Assembly (NCBI GenBank): GCA_035253825.1
Contig: DATFBM010000034.1
Location: 43,757-107,756 of the forward strand
DNA length: 64,000 bases
Source of the DNA: JACCTH01 sp035253825
GTDB lineage: Bacteria; Actinomycetota; Acidimicrobiia; Spongiisociales; ZC4RG35
Direction of reading: 5' to 3'
Both the position numbers and the translations under genes were made by a program. Below are positions 24,827 through 32,813 of this stretch, one piece after another. The notes beneath the pieces were generated by a model. That model was not told the DNA's origin. It worked only from the letters and a program-made list of their open reading frames with translations, and did no database searches. Every line of letters begins with the position of its first letter. Position 1 is the stretch's first letter.

Positions 24827-25377
24827 CAGGCAGTGGCCTGTAGCTCCTGCCAGGGCAACGACTTCCCAGACACCTCCAAGGAGAGCTGCCTCGCGGTCAA
24901 GGCGCCGTGTCCCATATCGGGCCCTTCCCAGGAAACTGCCCTGCCCTGCAGACGCATATGGGTGATCCCGGCCGGGAGCTGACCCCTAAGCGGCCTTAAT
25001 GCCAACCCCGCTTTGCGAGCCCTGGTGAGAGCAGCCAAACGTCGAAGCTCGCTCTCCCCCACTCCCGGCGGGACTTCTGCGTAGACCGCCGCAACTCCCT
25101 CCAGAACTGCCGCACATACCTTTGCCCAGAGTTTTGGATTCGAGCAGCGGACAACCACCAGCCGGCTGGGTTTCACCCCCACTTCCCAAGCAGCGAGCGG
25201 AGAGAACCATCCCCCGCGGGCATCGACCACCACTACCGTCCCCACCTGCGAGGGAGCGGTCAGAAGCGAGAGACCTACCCTGGTCAAACCCAGCCCGGCC
25301 GGTCCTTCCAACCCCACGATCTTCCCCGGAGCCAGTTCGATCGGAAGTTTTTGCGGCTGAGCCAGCGCCGTCAGCAT
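24826..25377 (-). CDS. imuA': ImuA'-like RecA-fold protein of the mutasome
   Basis: 183 residues, short for a RecA-fold protein. It begins with a diverged core (KIVGLEGPAGLGLTRVGLSLLT in place of a full Walker A GxxxxGKT), a strand VGTVVVVDARGGW, and a later SRLVVVRCSNPKLWAKVCAAVLEG. This is the expected shape of ImuA/ImuA', the partner that bridges ImuB and RecA-like functions in translesion mutagenesis. The gene has a LexA box 12 bp before its ATG and overlaps imuB by one base. Confidence 0.8.
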   Translation of the reverse strand: MLTALAQPQKLPIELAPGKIVGLEGPAGLGLTRVGLSLLTAPSQVGTVVVVDARGGWFSPLAAWEVGVKPSRLVVVRCSNPKLWAKVCAAVLEGVAAVYAEVPPGVGESELRRLAALTRARKAGLALRPLRGQLPAGITHMRLQGRAVSWEGPDMGHGALTARQLSLEVSGKSLPWQELQATA

Positions 25378-25389
25378 TTGTCGACCCTA

Positions 25390-25405
25390 TCGAACAAATG
25401 TTCGG
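25390..25405 (-). promoter_or_regulatory. LexA (SOS) box upstream of imuA'-imuB
   Basis: TCGAACAAATGTTCGG matches the TCGAAC-N4-GTTCGA consensus at 15 of the 16 places including spacer, one mismatch at the last base. It lies 12 bp before the imuA' ATG. The second box of the same type in the window is on dnaE2, so the three mutasome genes appear under one LexA regulon although 9 kb apart. Confidence 0.85.
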
Positions 25406-25426
25406 TCGTCAACCAGCCGGGCTACA

Positions 25427-26401
25427 TCAGGTCAGGGGAAAAGGCGATTGCACCCACCACGGTGTCATCGAGGGCCGGATCGCCACCACCCATTTCACCC
25501 ACCAGAACCCCCGCCGCTCGGGGGCGACGATGCGAGCCGGAAAGCCATGTCCGATCGACAACGGCTCTCCTCCCACCGCCACCGCCAGCCACAAGCGATC
25601 GAGGTCGCGACCCGGATACCGCCGGGCGTACCCCGTGGCCGAGACCACCTCGATACTCCGCCAGGCCTCGGATCCGACCAGGCGATCGAGACGCACCCCT
25701 CTCCATATCTGAGTCGAGTGCCAACCCCCGGTGCAGTCGATAGTCGCCTCAAAGTCGTCGTCGGACATCGCCGCCAGGTCGTCGAGGGTGAGTTCCCTAT
25801 CCCCGATCTCAACCCGCCAGGTGCTCGCCGCCAGCGCCGGAGCGACATCGTTGATCCAGGACGTGACCGGGAAGCCCGAAGGATCGAAGGAACCGACTTC
25901 ATGCGATCCAGTGAAACGCCGGGGGGCAGCGGCCAGTCCCTCCCAACCCCACCAGAGAGCCGACGCCACCCCGCCGGTGGCGGCCAATCGGAGGAAGCCA
26001 CGCCGGTTGAGATCAAGAGATCGCGGGCGCTGCGGATGTCGGAGGTAATGACCGAAGCCGAGGATCAAGGCCACCACCGCCGACCCGACGTGGATCTGCA
26101 TCATGGTCATCCCGGCCAGGGTCCGCGCCCAGTCAACCGTGTGAGCCAGGCCGCTCGTGATTGCGAGTAAGACCACCACCAGAAACAAGAGGGACCAGAC
26201 TTGCCCAGGTCGGGACCGAGCGAGGCCACGCTTGACGACCACCGACTTCCAAGGCGCCAGCACCAGGAGAGCCAATGCGGTCACGCCGTGGATGATCGAA
26301 GGATCAATCAGCCAGTCGGTCCCGATCGAAAAGCTCCAGAACCCACTGGCCAGCGCTGCCAGGAGGAGAGCGGCCAGAGCGAGGTTGGTGCGCCGCCCCA
26401 T
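25427..26401 (-). CDS. haem-b-type membrane domain fused to molybdopterin oxidoreductase (YedY/sulfite oxidase-like)
   Basis: 324 residues. Residues 1-120 hold four membrane helices with candidate haem-ligand His residues (H39, H87, H104, H118), as in YedZ/cytochrome b561-like subunits. A twin-arginine-like motif follows, NRRGFLRLAATGG (133-144), then a molybdopterin domain. Its cofactor Cys is C223 in TIDCTGGWHSTQIWRGVRL, with GYARRYPGRDLDRLWLAV and HGFPARIVAPERRG following. The usual arrangement is two separate proteins (MsrP and MsrQ); here they are joined. An internal Tat motif after membrane helices is odd. Substrate (methionine sulfoxide or sulfite) not shown. Confidence 0.85.
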   Translation of the reverse strand: MGRRTNLALAALLLAALASGFWSFSIGTDWLIDPSIIHGVTALALLVLAPWKSVVVKRGLARSRPGQVWSLLFLVVVLLAITSGLAHTVDWARTLAGMTMMQIHVGSAVVALILGFGHYLRHPQRPRSLDLNRRGFLRLAATGGVASALWWGWEGLAAAPRRFTGSHEVGSFDPSGFPVTSWINDVAPALAASTWRVEIGDRELTLDDLAAMSDDDFEATIDCTGGWHSTQIWRGVRLDRLVGSEAWRSIEVVSATGYARRYPGRDLDRLWLAVAVGGEPLSIGHGFPARIVAPERRGFWWVKWVVAIRPSMTPWWVQSPFPLT

Positions 26402-26420
26402 TCAATAACCTCCGGCCGGA

Positions 26421-26903
26421 ATGGATACGCCCGGACTGATCGCAGTCGGACTCGCCATCGCGGTTGGTCTGGTTGGGATCGTCGTCGCCGCCTTACCGGG
26501 GCTGATTCTGGTCTGGGGAGCGGTGCTGGTGTGGGCCCTGGTCGAGAAGACCACGCTCGCCTGGATAGTTCTGGCGGTAGCCACTGCGCTATTGATTTTC
26601 GGCCAGGTAGGAAAGTACATGGTCCCCGGAAAACGGTTGCGCGAGGCTGGAGTTCCCCGACGATCACTGGTCATCGGTGGGCTTCTCTCCATCGCCGGCT
26701 TCTTTCTGATCCCGGTCGTCGGGTTCATCATCGGATTCGTCCTCGGTGTCTATGCCTCCGAGCGCCAGCGACTCGGGACCCACGAGCAAGCTTGGCCCTC
26801 GACCCGCAAGGCTCTGTCCGCCGCCGGGCTTTCGATCGTGATCGAGCTGGCGGCCGGTCTTCTCATCGCCGGCAGTTGGTTGGCCGCGGTCTTGTTCGGC
26901 TAG
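26421..26903 (+). CDS. DUF456 family membrane protein
   Basis: 160 residues with about four to five membrane helices arranged as in DUF456: helix 1 ends in ALPGLILVWGAVLVWAL, then IFGQVGKYMVPGKRLREAGVPRRS, the glycine-zipper-like GFFLIPVVGFIIGFVLGVYASE, and a last helix. The small-residue GxxxG repeats are seen in this family. No function is known for it. Divergent from the haem/molybdopterin gene by 19 bp, convergent with the Fpg-like gene (shared CTAG). Confidence 0.85.
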   Translation: MDTPGLIAVGLAIAVGLVGIVVAALPGLILVWGAVLVWALVEKTTLAWIVLAVATALLIFGQVGKYMVPGKRLREAGVPRRSLVIGGLLSIAGFFLIPVVGFIIGFVLGVYASERQRLGTHEQAWPSTRKALSAAGLSIVIELAAGLLIAGSWLAAVLFG

Positions 26904-27799
26904 CGCGACTTGAGGTCCTCGAGCTCCTCGAGGCTGGCGGGCCAGTCATCTTTCAATAGGCGCGAGAGGGACCGGTCGGCCAGGAGCTTGCCGCCGGTCT
27001 GACAGGTGGGGCAATAGTTGGTCTCGTTGTCGGCGTAGACGATCCGCTGCACCTTCGTCCCACATCGCGGACAGGGCTCACCGAACTTGCCGTGGACGGC
27101 CATCTCTGGTCGAAACGCCGTCACCTTGGTCGGCCAGCCATCTCCCACCTGGTCCCGCAGCACATCGGTCCAATGGTTGAGTTGATCGATAGTCGCCTCT
27201 CGCAATCGGGCGATCTGTTCTGTTGAAAGCTGGCGGGTTCGAACCACCGGGGAAAGCTTGGCCGCCCAAAGGATCTCGTCCGAGAAGGAATTGCCGATAC
27301 CGGAAAAGATTCGGGGATCGGTCAGAGCCCGTTTCAAGGTCCGGTTCTCCTTCGTCAAGGCTTGACCGAATTCGTCCGGCGATGACTGAAGAGGTTCGAC
27401 CCCTCCTCGGTTCTCTGCCAGCAAAGTGTCTTCTCCCCTCAGCACCCAGATCCCGGCACGTCGCTTGGTTCCTTGCTCGGTGAGAATGAGAGTCCCCGTA
27501 TCGAACTCAAATGAGGCGAGGCCGACCTTCTTCGGAATCGCGGCCTTCCCCTCTTTCCATTGCAGACGTCCCGCAATCATGAGGTGGATGACCACGAAGA
27601 GGCGCTCGTCGAGTTCGAAGACGATTCGCTTTCCAATTCGCCGCAATCCTCGAACCGTCTTTCCCTCAACCGCATTGAAGGGGGGGTCGTAGGTGCGCAG
27701 TACCGCCGGAGATGCCAGGCGCAATCGCTCGAGGGTGTGGCCAACAGTCCTTCGTTGCAACGCCTCGAGATACACGACGATATCGGGCAGCTCCGGCAC
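26900..27799 (-). CDS. Fpg/Nei family DNA glycosylase
   Basis: 299 residues. It begins MPELPD, the N-terminal Pro nucleophile and Glu of the Fpg/Nei fold (Fpg usually reads MPELPEVE). The helix-two-turn-helix region contains DPRIFSGIGNSFSDEILWAAKLSP. The C-terminal zinc finger CPRCGTKVQRIVYADNETNYCPTCQTGGK has four Cys. The length is a little above Fpg's 270, and the variant N terminus suggests a Nei-like subfamily, so I give no symbol. It repairs oxidised bases, matching the nearby SOS genes. Confidence 0.9.
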   Translation of the reverse strand: MPELPDIVVYLEALQRRTVGHTLERLRLASPAVLRTYDPPFNAVEGKTVRGLRRIGKRIVFELDERLFVVIHLMIAGRLQWKEGKAAIPKKVGLASFEFDTGTLILTEQGTKRRAGIWVLRGEDTLLAENRGGVEPLQSSPDEFGQALTKENRTLKRALTDPRIFSGIGNSFSDEILWAAKLSPVVRTRQLSTEQIARLREATIDQLNHWTDVLRDQVGDGWPTKVTAFRPEMAVHGKFGEPCPRCGTKVQRIVYADNETNYCPTCQTGGKLLADRSLSRLLKDDWPASLEELEDLKSR

Positions 27800-27830
27800 G
27801 GGGCCAAGCTAACCACTACCTTCGGCCGCC

Positions 27831-28838
27831 ATGCCGACCCTGTCCCGCCAGTGGGTGCTGGCAAGAACCCCCGAAGGCATTCCCCAGCCGGGCGACTTCG
27901 CCATGCAGGAAGTGCGTTTGCCGACGGTGGGTGAGGAAGAGGTGATCGTCGCCAACCGCTTCCTCTCCGTCGACGTGGGTGTGCGCGACCGTCTCGCCCG
28001 TGATAGCTACGGAACCCGCACCCAGGTGGGCGAGGTGATCGATGGATTCGCAGTGGGAGAGGTGATCGAGTCGAGTCACTCCCGCCTGGGGGTTGGTGAC
28101 CGGGTGGCGGCGGGCACTGGCTGGCGCACTCACTACCTCTCTGACGGCAAAGGGTTGTTGCGCCTCGACCCCGAAATCTTTTCTCCCCCGATCCCCGACT
28201 CCACAGCCATCGGCGTTCTCGGGGTCTCCGGCCTCACCGCTTACTTCGGCCTGCTCAGCGTGGCACGGATCTGGCCGGGGCAGACCGTGCTGGTCTCGTC
28301 GGCGGCAGGAACGGTGGGCGGCACCGCTGGTCAGATTGCTCGTATCAATGGCTGTCGAGTGGTGGGGATCGCCGGTGGGCCCGATCGCTGTCGCTACGTC
28401 ACCGGAAAGCTGGGGTTCGACGACTGCCTGGATCGCCACGACCCCGAGCTCGCCAGCGCTGTAGGCCGCGCCTGCCCGGAGGGAGTCGACGTGTATTTCG
28501 ACAATGTCGGCGGCGAGCTTTTGGATTTGGCTTTGATGACCATGAATCGCGGCGGACGAGTGGCGGTGGCCGGTCAGGTTTCCGAGTACAACCTCGAAAA
28601 CCCGCGAGGGATTCGCCATGTACGGGAGCTCATTGAACGCCGGATCCGACTCGAGGGGTTCGTGGTTTGGGATTTCCTCTCCGACTTCCGCTCGGCGATG
28701 TCGGAAATGGCAGGTTGGATAAGAGAGGGCAGACTTCTCTATACGGAAACGTTCAGTAACGGTTTTGAGTCTGCGCCCGTGGCCTTTTCAGAACTGTTTA
28801 CACGTGCGGGATTGGGGCGGTCGCTGATTCGGCTCTAA
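27831..28838 (+). CDS. NADP-dependent MDR oxidoreductase (leukotriene B4 dehydrogenase/CurA-like)
   Basis: 335 residues. Non-zinc medium-chain dehydrogenase: SRQWVLARTPEGIPQPGDF, GDRVAAGTGW, then the Rossmann region VLVSSAAGTVGGTAGQIARINGCRVVGIAGG (AxxGxxG), and DVYFDNVGGELLDLALMTMN. This is the layout of prostaglandin reductase/CurA enone reductases. No zinc ligands. Substrate unknown. The last 41 bases overlap the convergent MFS gene. Confidence 0.9.
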   Translation: MPTLSRQWVLARTPEGIPQPGDFAMQEVRLPTVGEEEVIVANRFLSVDVGVRDRLARDSYGTRTQVGEVIDGFAVGEVIESSHSRLGVGDRVAAGTGWRTHYLSDGKGLLRLDPEIFSPPIPDSTAIGVLGVSGLTAYFGLLSVARIWPGQTVLVSSAAGTVGGTAGQIARINGCRVVGIAGGPDRCRYVTGKLGFDDCLDRHDPELASAVGRACPEGVDVYFDNVGGELLDLALMTMNRGGRVAVAGQVSEYNLENPRGIRHVRELIERRIRLEGFVVWDFLSDFRSAMSEMAGWIREGRLLYTETFSNGFESAPVAFSELFTRAGLGRSLIRL

Positions 28839-29994
28839 TCGCCTCCTCCAGCTTTATCCACCGTCGCTCGGTGAAATGGAACATTGCTACACCCACCAAG
28901 AGGGCCAGCGCAACGCCGGAAAAGCTCGTTCCGTAACCGAACTGCTCGATCATCCAGCCAATTAGCGGTGAAGCGCCGAATAACGAGATGTCGAATAGCG
29001 CTGTAAAGATCGCCATCGTGGTCCCCCGCTCTTCGAGGCTCGCTCGACTGGTAGCGAGAGTCACCACGACAGGGAATGAGATCCCGTGCCCAAGGCCGGT
29101 CAGCAAGCCACCGGAAATCAGACCGAAGCTACTTCCAGCCAAGCCGACTGTCGCCAGGCCTGCGGCATAAAGAACGAGTCCTGGAGCAACCATCCGAGCA
29201 GGACCGATCCGATCGGGTATCCAAGCAAAACCGAGCCTCCAGGTAATAGCGGCGATGGAGTAAGCGGCAAAGAATGACCCCACGCTCCCCACTCCGGTTG
29301 CTGTCACGTAGGTAGTTACGAAAACGAAGGCCGCAGTAAACCCCAAGGCCAGGATGAGGGTCACAAGCCACATCGGACGGAATGAAGGTCGACGGAGCAG
29401 TCCGAAGAAATGAGTTGCTGGAGAGTTGGCGACACTTTCCTCAAGCAAGAGGCTGATGACAAAAGCGACCAGCGCACACGCCGTAGCGACTATGAAAATC
29501 CCCTGATACCCGAACCTCGTAGCCAGGATCTGATCCCCCAATACAGGACCGATTCCAATCGGCGCTAGACCGGAAATACCGAATAGAGCGATTCCCTGCG
29601 CACGATTGGCCGCAGGGAGTCGGTCGGCTATATAAGCCCAAAAAGCCGTGTAGGTCATAGCCTGGCCAAGCCCTTGCAGGATCCGCGCTCCCACAACTGC
29701 TGGGCCAATCCCGTCGACGAAAGCGTAAGCAAAGGTCGAGGCGGCGATGACGAGCGTGCCGTCGCGGATCATCCGTCGCCTGCCTTTGCGATCGATTAGC
29801 CGGCCGATCCAAGGTCGAACGACAATCGAGGCAGCGCCCGAGACACCCACAATGGTGCCGATTCGCAGCTCGGTGGCTCCCATGCTTTGGAGAAAGCCCG
29901 GGAAGTGCACGAGCAAGCTGTTCGTCAGCTCCGCGGCCAGTGAGGCCAGGAAGACGAGCGCGAACCACTTGGTGAGGAGGGATCGGCGGACCAC
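28798..29994 (-). CDS. MFS family transporter
   Basis: 398 residues with about twelve membrane helices. The loop 2-3 motif A is present: GRLIDRKGRRRMI, and RIGPARM marks the second half. The fold agrees with small-molecule/drug exporters. Local base composition looks lower in GC than its neighbours (for example the 60 bases from 28921 are 32/60 GC), which could indicate transfer. No linked regulator. Ends overlapping the MDR gene. Confidence 0.85.
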   Translation of the reverse strand: MVRRSLLTKWFALVFLASLAAELTNSLLVHFPGFLQSMGATELRIGTIVGVSGAASIVVRPWIGRLIDRKGRRRMIRDGTLVIAASTFAYAFVDGIGPAVVGARILQGLGQAMTYTAFWAYIADRLPAANRAQGIALFGISGLAPIGIGPVLGDQILATRFGYQGIFIVATACALVAFVISLLLEESVANSPATHFFGLLRRPSFRPMWLVTLILALGFTAAFVFVTTYVTATGVGSVGSFFAAYSIAAITWRLGFAWIPDRIGPARMVAPGLVLYAAGLATVGLAGSSFGLISGGLLTGLGHGISFPVVVTLATSRASLEERGTTMAIFTALFDISLFGASPLIGWMIEQFGYGTSFSGVALALLVGVAMFHFTERRWIKLEEAIRAESATAPIPHV

Positions 29995-30015
29995 CGCCGA
30001 AGATTCTAAGAAGGG

Positions 30016-30816
30016 CTAGTGGCCGAAAAAGCGCGGCTCCCGCTTCTCGGCAATCGCCGACAGCGCCTCTCGGTGATCCTCGGTCATGAATGTCACGAGT
30101 TCGTGGCCGGTGGCGTAGTCGAACGCCGTTTGCAAAGCATGTTTCACCAGTTGATTGACGGCGACCTTGGTGTATTGGATCGCCAGGGGAGCCCCGGCCG
30201 CCAGGCGGGTGGCCATGGCCATCGCCTCGGTCATGAGCTCGGAAGCGGGAACCACGCGGTTGACCAGACCGATCCGCTCAGCTTCATGGGCAGAAACCGG
30301 ATCTCCCGTCAGGAGGTATTGCTTTGCTCGAGCCGGCCCGACGAGCAGTGGCCAAATTGCAGTACCGCCGTCACCGGCCACGATCCCTACCCGGACATGG
30401 GGATCTGCCACATGGGCACCTTCCGCGATGAAAATCACGTCTCCTAACAATGCGATCGTGGCCCCGAGACCAACTGCCGGCCCGTTGATCGCCACCACCA
30501 GAGGCAGTTCGAGATCGACCAGATCCCAGATCATTTGCTTGGCATCCCGACGCAATTCCGCCAGGCGCTCGGGGCTTTGAAGAGTCGGGAACCACGAAAA
30601 GTCGCCTCCGGCACAAAACGCCTTCCCATGTCCGGTGAGGAGCACCGCTCGGGCTTCACGCTCCCGGCGAAGGAGATGGAATAGATTCGTCAGCTCGCGG
30701 TGCAGGCGGTCATCGACCGCGTTGAGTTGGTTGTCGGGTCGATCGATGGTCGCTACCAGGACTTGATCAGCCCTTTCGATCCGTATCGATTTGAACCCGA
30801 ACTCTTCGGCCCTCAC
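30016..30816 (-). CDS. enoyl-CoA hydratase/isomerase family protein
   Basis: About 266 residues from the GTG at 30816, the start that leaves 17 bp to the divergent gene; the open frame reaches 30918 but that would overlap it. Crotonase fold: RPDNQLNAVDD, GHGKAFCAGGDFSWFP (first oxyanion Gly), then AINGPAVGLGATIALLGDVIFIAEGAHVADPHVRVGIVAGDGG. The second catalytic Glu position has GDGG, so catalysis may be by isomerase-type residues. Substrate not identified. Confidence 0.85.
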   Translation of the reverse strand: MRAEEFGFKSIRIERADQVLVATIDRPDNQLNAVDDRLHRELTNLFHLLRREREARAVLLTGHGKAFCAGGDFSWFPTLQSPERLAELRRDAKQMIWDLVDLELPLVVAINGPAVGLGATIALLGDVIFIAEGAHVADPHVRVGIVAGDGGTAIWPLLVGPARAKQYLLTGDPVSAHEAERIGLVNRVVPASELMTEAMAMATRLAAGAPLAIQYTKVAVNQLVKHALQTAFDYATGHELVTFMTEDHREALSAIAEKREPRFFGH

Positions 30817-30833
30817 CTTCTTACGATACGAGG

Positions 30834-31664
30834 GTGACAGCTGCCTTGACCGCGCCCCGGGTCTTGTTGTCACACTTGATCGATTACGCCGGCATGTACC
30901 CACCTGAGTCGCTCTCACTCGACGACGCCCTCATGACCTACCGCCGCCACCAAAGAGGCCGACATGAATGGATGCTCGCTGTGTTCCTCTGCCCGAGCTC
31001 AAAGCTTCACGATCTCGAATGGCTCCTTGGAGAGGAGCGGTTGCCGGTCGGGGTGGTTCTCGACCAGCCGGCCGATGAAGCGATCTCGGCGATCGAAGCT
31101 TCGGCCCTTACGATTCGACAGATCGAGACCACCGATCTAGACGTCGAGGGACATTTCGATGAGATCGATCAGGCCTTGACGATCTGGCTCGAAGTGCCGC
31201 CAGAGCGCGCCGCGAAGGTCGCGGCCCGCAATCCCGGTCGTCGAATTGGAGTGAAAGTCCGCTGCGGAGGCGCAACCCCGGAGTCATTTCCACCCCCTGC
31301 TGCACTGGCGGAGGTCCTAGTCGATGCATTTCGGGGAGGCCTACCGATCAAGGCGACTGCCGGACTTCACCATCCCTGGCGGCACATATGGGCTGATTTG
31401 GGGGTTTGGCGCCATGGCTTTTTGAACCTGCTGGCCGCCTCGGCCGCGCTGGTTACCTCCGCTGATCCAAAAGCAGTCGAGAGTTTGTTGGCGTCAGAGA
31501 AGGCCGGGGACCTGCGCCGCGACCACCTCTGTCTGGGAGGGCATAGGTTCTCGGTGAGCGAACTCAAGTCGGCGCGGGTCTTCTTTCGTTCCTATGGAAG
31601 CTGCTCATTCGATGAGCCGGTCGACGACTTGGTCATGATGGGAAGCCTGCAGGCAACGGCTTGA
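30834..31664 (+). CDS. conserved uncharacterised protein, coupled to fahA
   Basis: 276 residues, GTG start at 30834. No motif of known function. Conserved-looking blocks are LLSHLIDYAGMYPPESLSLDDA at the N terminus, HEWMLAVFLCPSSKLHDLEWLL, and a central IKATAGLHHPWRH, followed by FLNLLAAS. I recognise the KATAGLHHP block from uncharacterised bacterial proteins but know no activity. Its stop overlaps the TTG start of fahA (TTGA at 31661-31664), a strong sign of joint translation with fumarylacetoacetase and thus of a possible role in tyrosine/homogentisate breakdown. Confidence 0.7.
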   Translation: MTAALTAPRVLLSHLIDYAGMYPPESLSLDDALMTYRRHQRGRHEWMLAVFLCPSSKLHDLEWLLGEERLPVGVVLDQPADEAISAIEASALTIRQIETTDLDVEGHFDEIDQALTIWLEVPPERAAKVAARNPGRRIGVKVRCGGATPESFPPPAALAEVLVDAFRGGLPIKATAGLHHPWRHIWADLGVWRHGFLNLLAASAALVTSADPKAVESLLASEKAGDLRRDHLCLGGHRFSVSELKSARVFFRSYGSCSFDEPVDDLVMMGSLQATA

Positions 31665-32689
31665 TTGCCTTCGGGGTGTTCACAACCGAGGGCGCTGGCC
31701 CCCGGGTAGGGGTCCGAAGCGGGGGCCATGTATTCGAGGCTGCCGGCGTGTCGACCCTTCTTGAGTCCGCCTCGCTATTGCCGCTGTTGGGTGCGGGCCG
31801 TACTGCTTGGGAAGAGGTCATCAGAGACGTTGGCCGGGCGCTTCCTGATCTTGCACCCATTCCGATTTCCGAGGTGTCGATGCACCTTCCTTGTCGAATC
31901 GGCGACTACGTCGACTTTTATTCGTCTCTCAGTCATGCCCAGAACGTGGGCCGAATCTTTCGCCCGAACTCCGAGCCCCTCACTCCCAATTGGCGATACC
32001 TCCCAATTGGATATCACGGTCGGAGCGGAACGATCAAGGTCGACGGAACTCCGATCCCCCGACCGCATGGACAGCGGGCCCAGGGTGATTTCGGTCTCTC
32101 GCAGCGTCTCGACTTCGAGCTCGAGATGGGCTTCATCACCGGAGACGGTCCAGGAGAGATTCCGGTTGCCGAGGCCGAGGATTACATCTTCGGGTTGGTG
32201 CTAGTCAACGACTGGTCCGCGCGGGATATCCAGGCCTGGGAATACCAGCCCCTAGGTCCCTTTCTGGGAAAGTCTTTCGCGACCACGATCTCGCCTTGGG
32301 TAGTACCGCTTTCCGAGCTCGCATCCAGGAGGATCGAAGCCCCTGTCCAGGATCCGCCGCCGCTTCCCTATCTGACACCTCCTGGCTCCAGCATCGATCT
32401 CGATCTCGAGGTCAGGCTCAACGGTCGAGTGATCTCGCGTTCAAACCTGCGGCACCTTTACTGGACGATGAGCCAGCAGCTAGCTCATGCCACCTCCAAC
32501 GGAGCCACCCTCAGAGCCGGCGACCTTTTCGCCTCCGGCACCATCAGTGGACCGACCCACGACAGCCTCGGTTGCTTGCTGGAGATCACAGAGGGACAAG
32601 GTCCGTTTCTTCACGATGGCGACACGGTTTCGTTCACTGCTGGCGACGCAGCCTTCGGAACTTGCTCGGGGACGATCCAACCGCGCTAG
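31661..32689 (+). CDS. fahA: fumarylacetoacetase
   Basis: 342 residues, shorter than the animal enzyme (about 420) but with its active site. Metal and catalytic residues appear in order: DYVDFYSS (Asp), HAQNVGRIFR (catalytic His region), LDFELEMGF (two Glu ligands), LVNDWSARDIQAWEY (Asp ligand), GKSFATTISPW (Lys), and ASGTISG (Thr). It cleaves fumarylacetoacetate to fumarate and acetoacetate, the last step of tyrosine catabolism. No homogentisate dioxygenase is seen in the window. Confidence 0.9.
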   Translation: MIAFGVFTTEGAGPRVGVRSGGHVFEAAGVSTLLESASLLPLLGAGRTAWEEVIRDVGRALPDLAPIPISEVSMHLPCRIGDYVDFYSSLSHAQNVGRIFRPNSEPLTPNWRYLPIGYHGRSGTIKVDGTPIPRPHGQRAQGDFGLSQRLDFELEMGFITGDGPGEIPVAEAEDYIFGLVLVNDWSARDIQAWEYQPLGPFLGKSFATTISPWVVPLSELASRRIEAPVQDPPPLPYLTPPGSSIDLDLEVRLNGRVISRSNLRHLYWTMSQQLAHATSNGATLRAGDLFASGTISGPTHDSLGCLLEITEGQGPFLHDGDTVSFTAGDAAFGTCSGTIQPR

Positions 32690-32813
32690 GCCCTCGCTGA
32701 TGTTCCCCCGGGGTGAGCATTCAAGATCGCGAAAACCTTCCTTAGCCATACCCCTGGATTCTGTCCCCGGCCTCTGTCATAGTGAGCCGAACACCGGTTC
32801 GACAGGAGAGGGA

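Noticed and set aside
32690..32813. A promoter or small gene in the gap after fahA
   Set aside because: No convincing -35/-10 pair or start with a ribosome site other than that of the HNH pseudogene.
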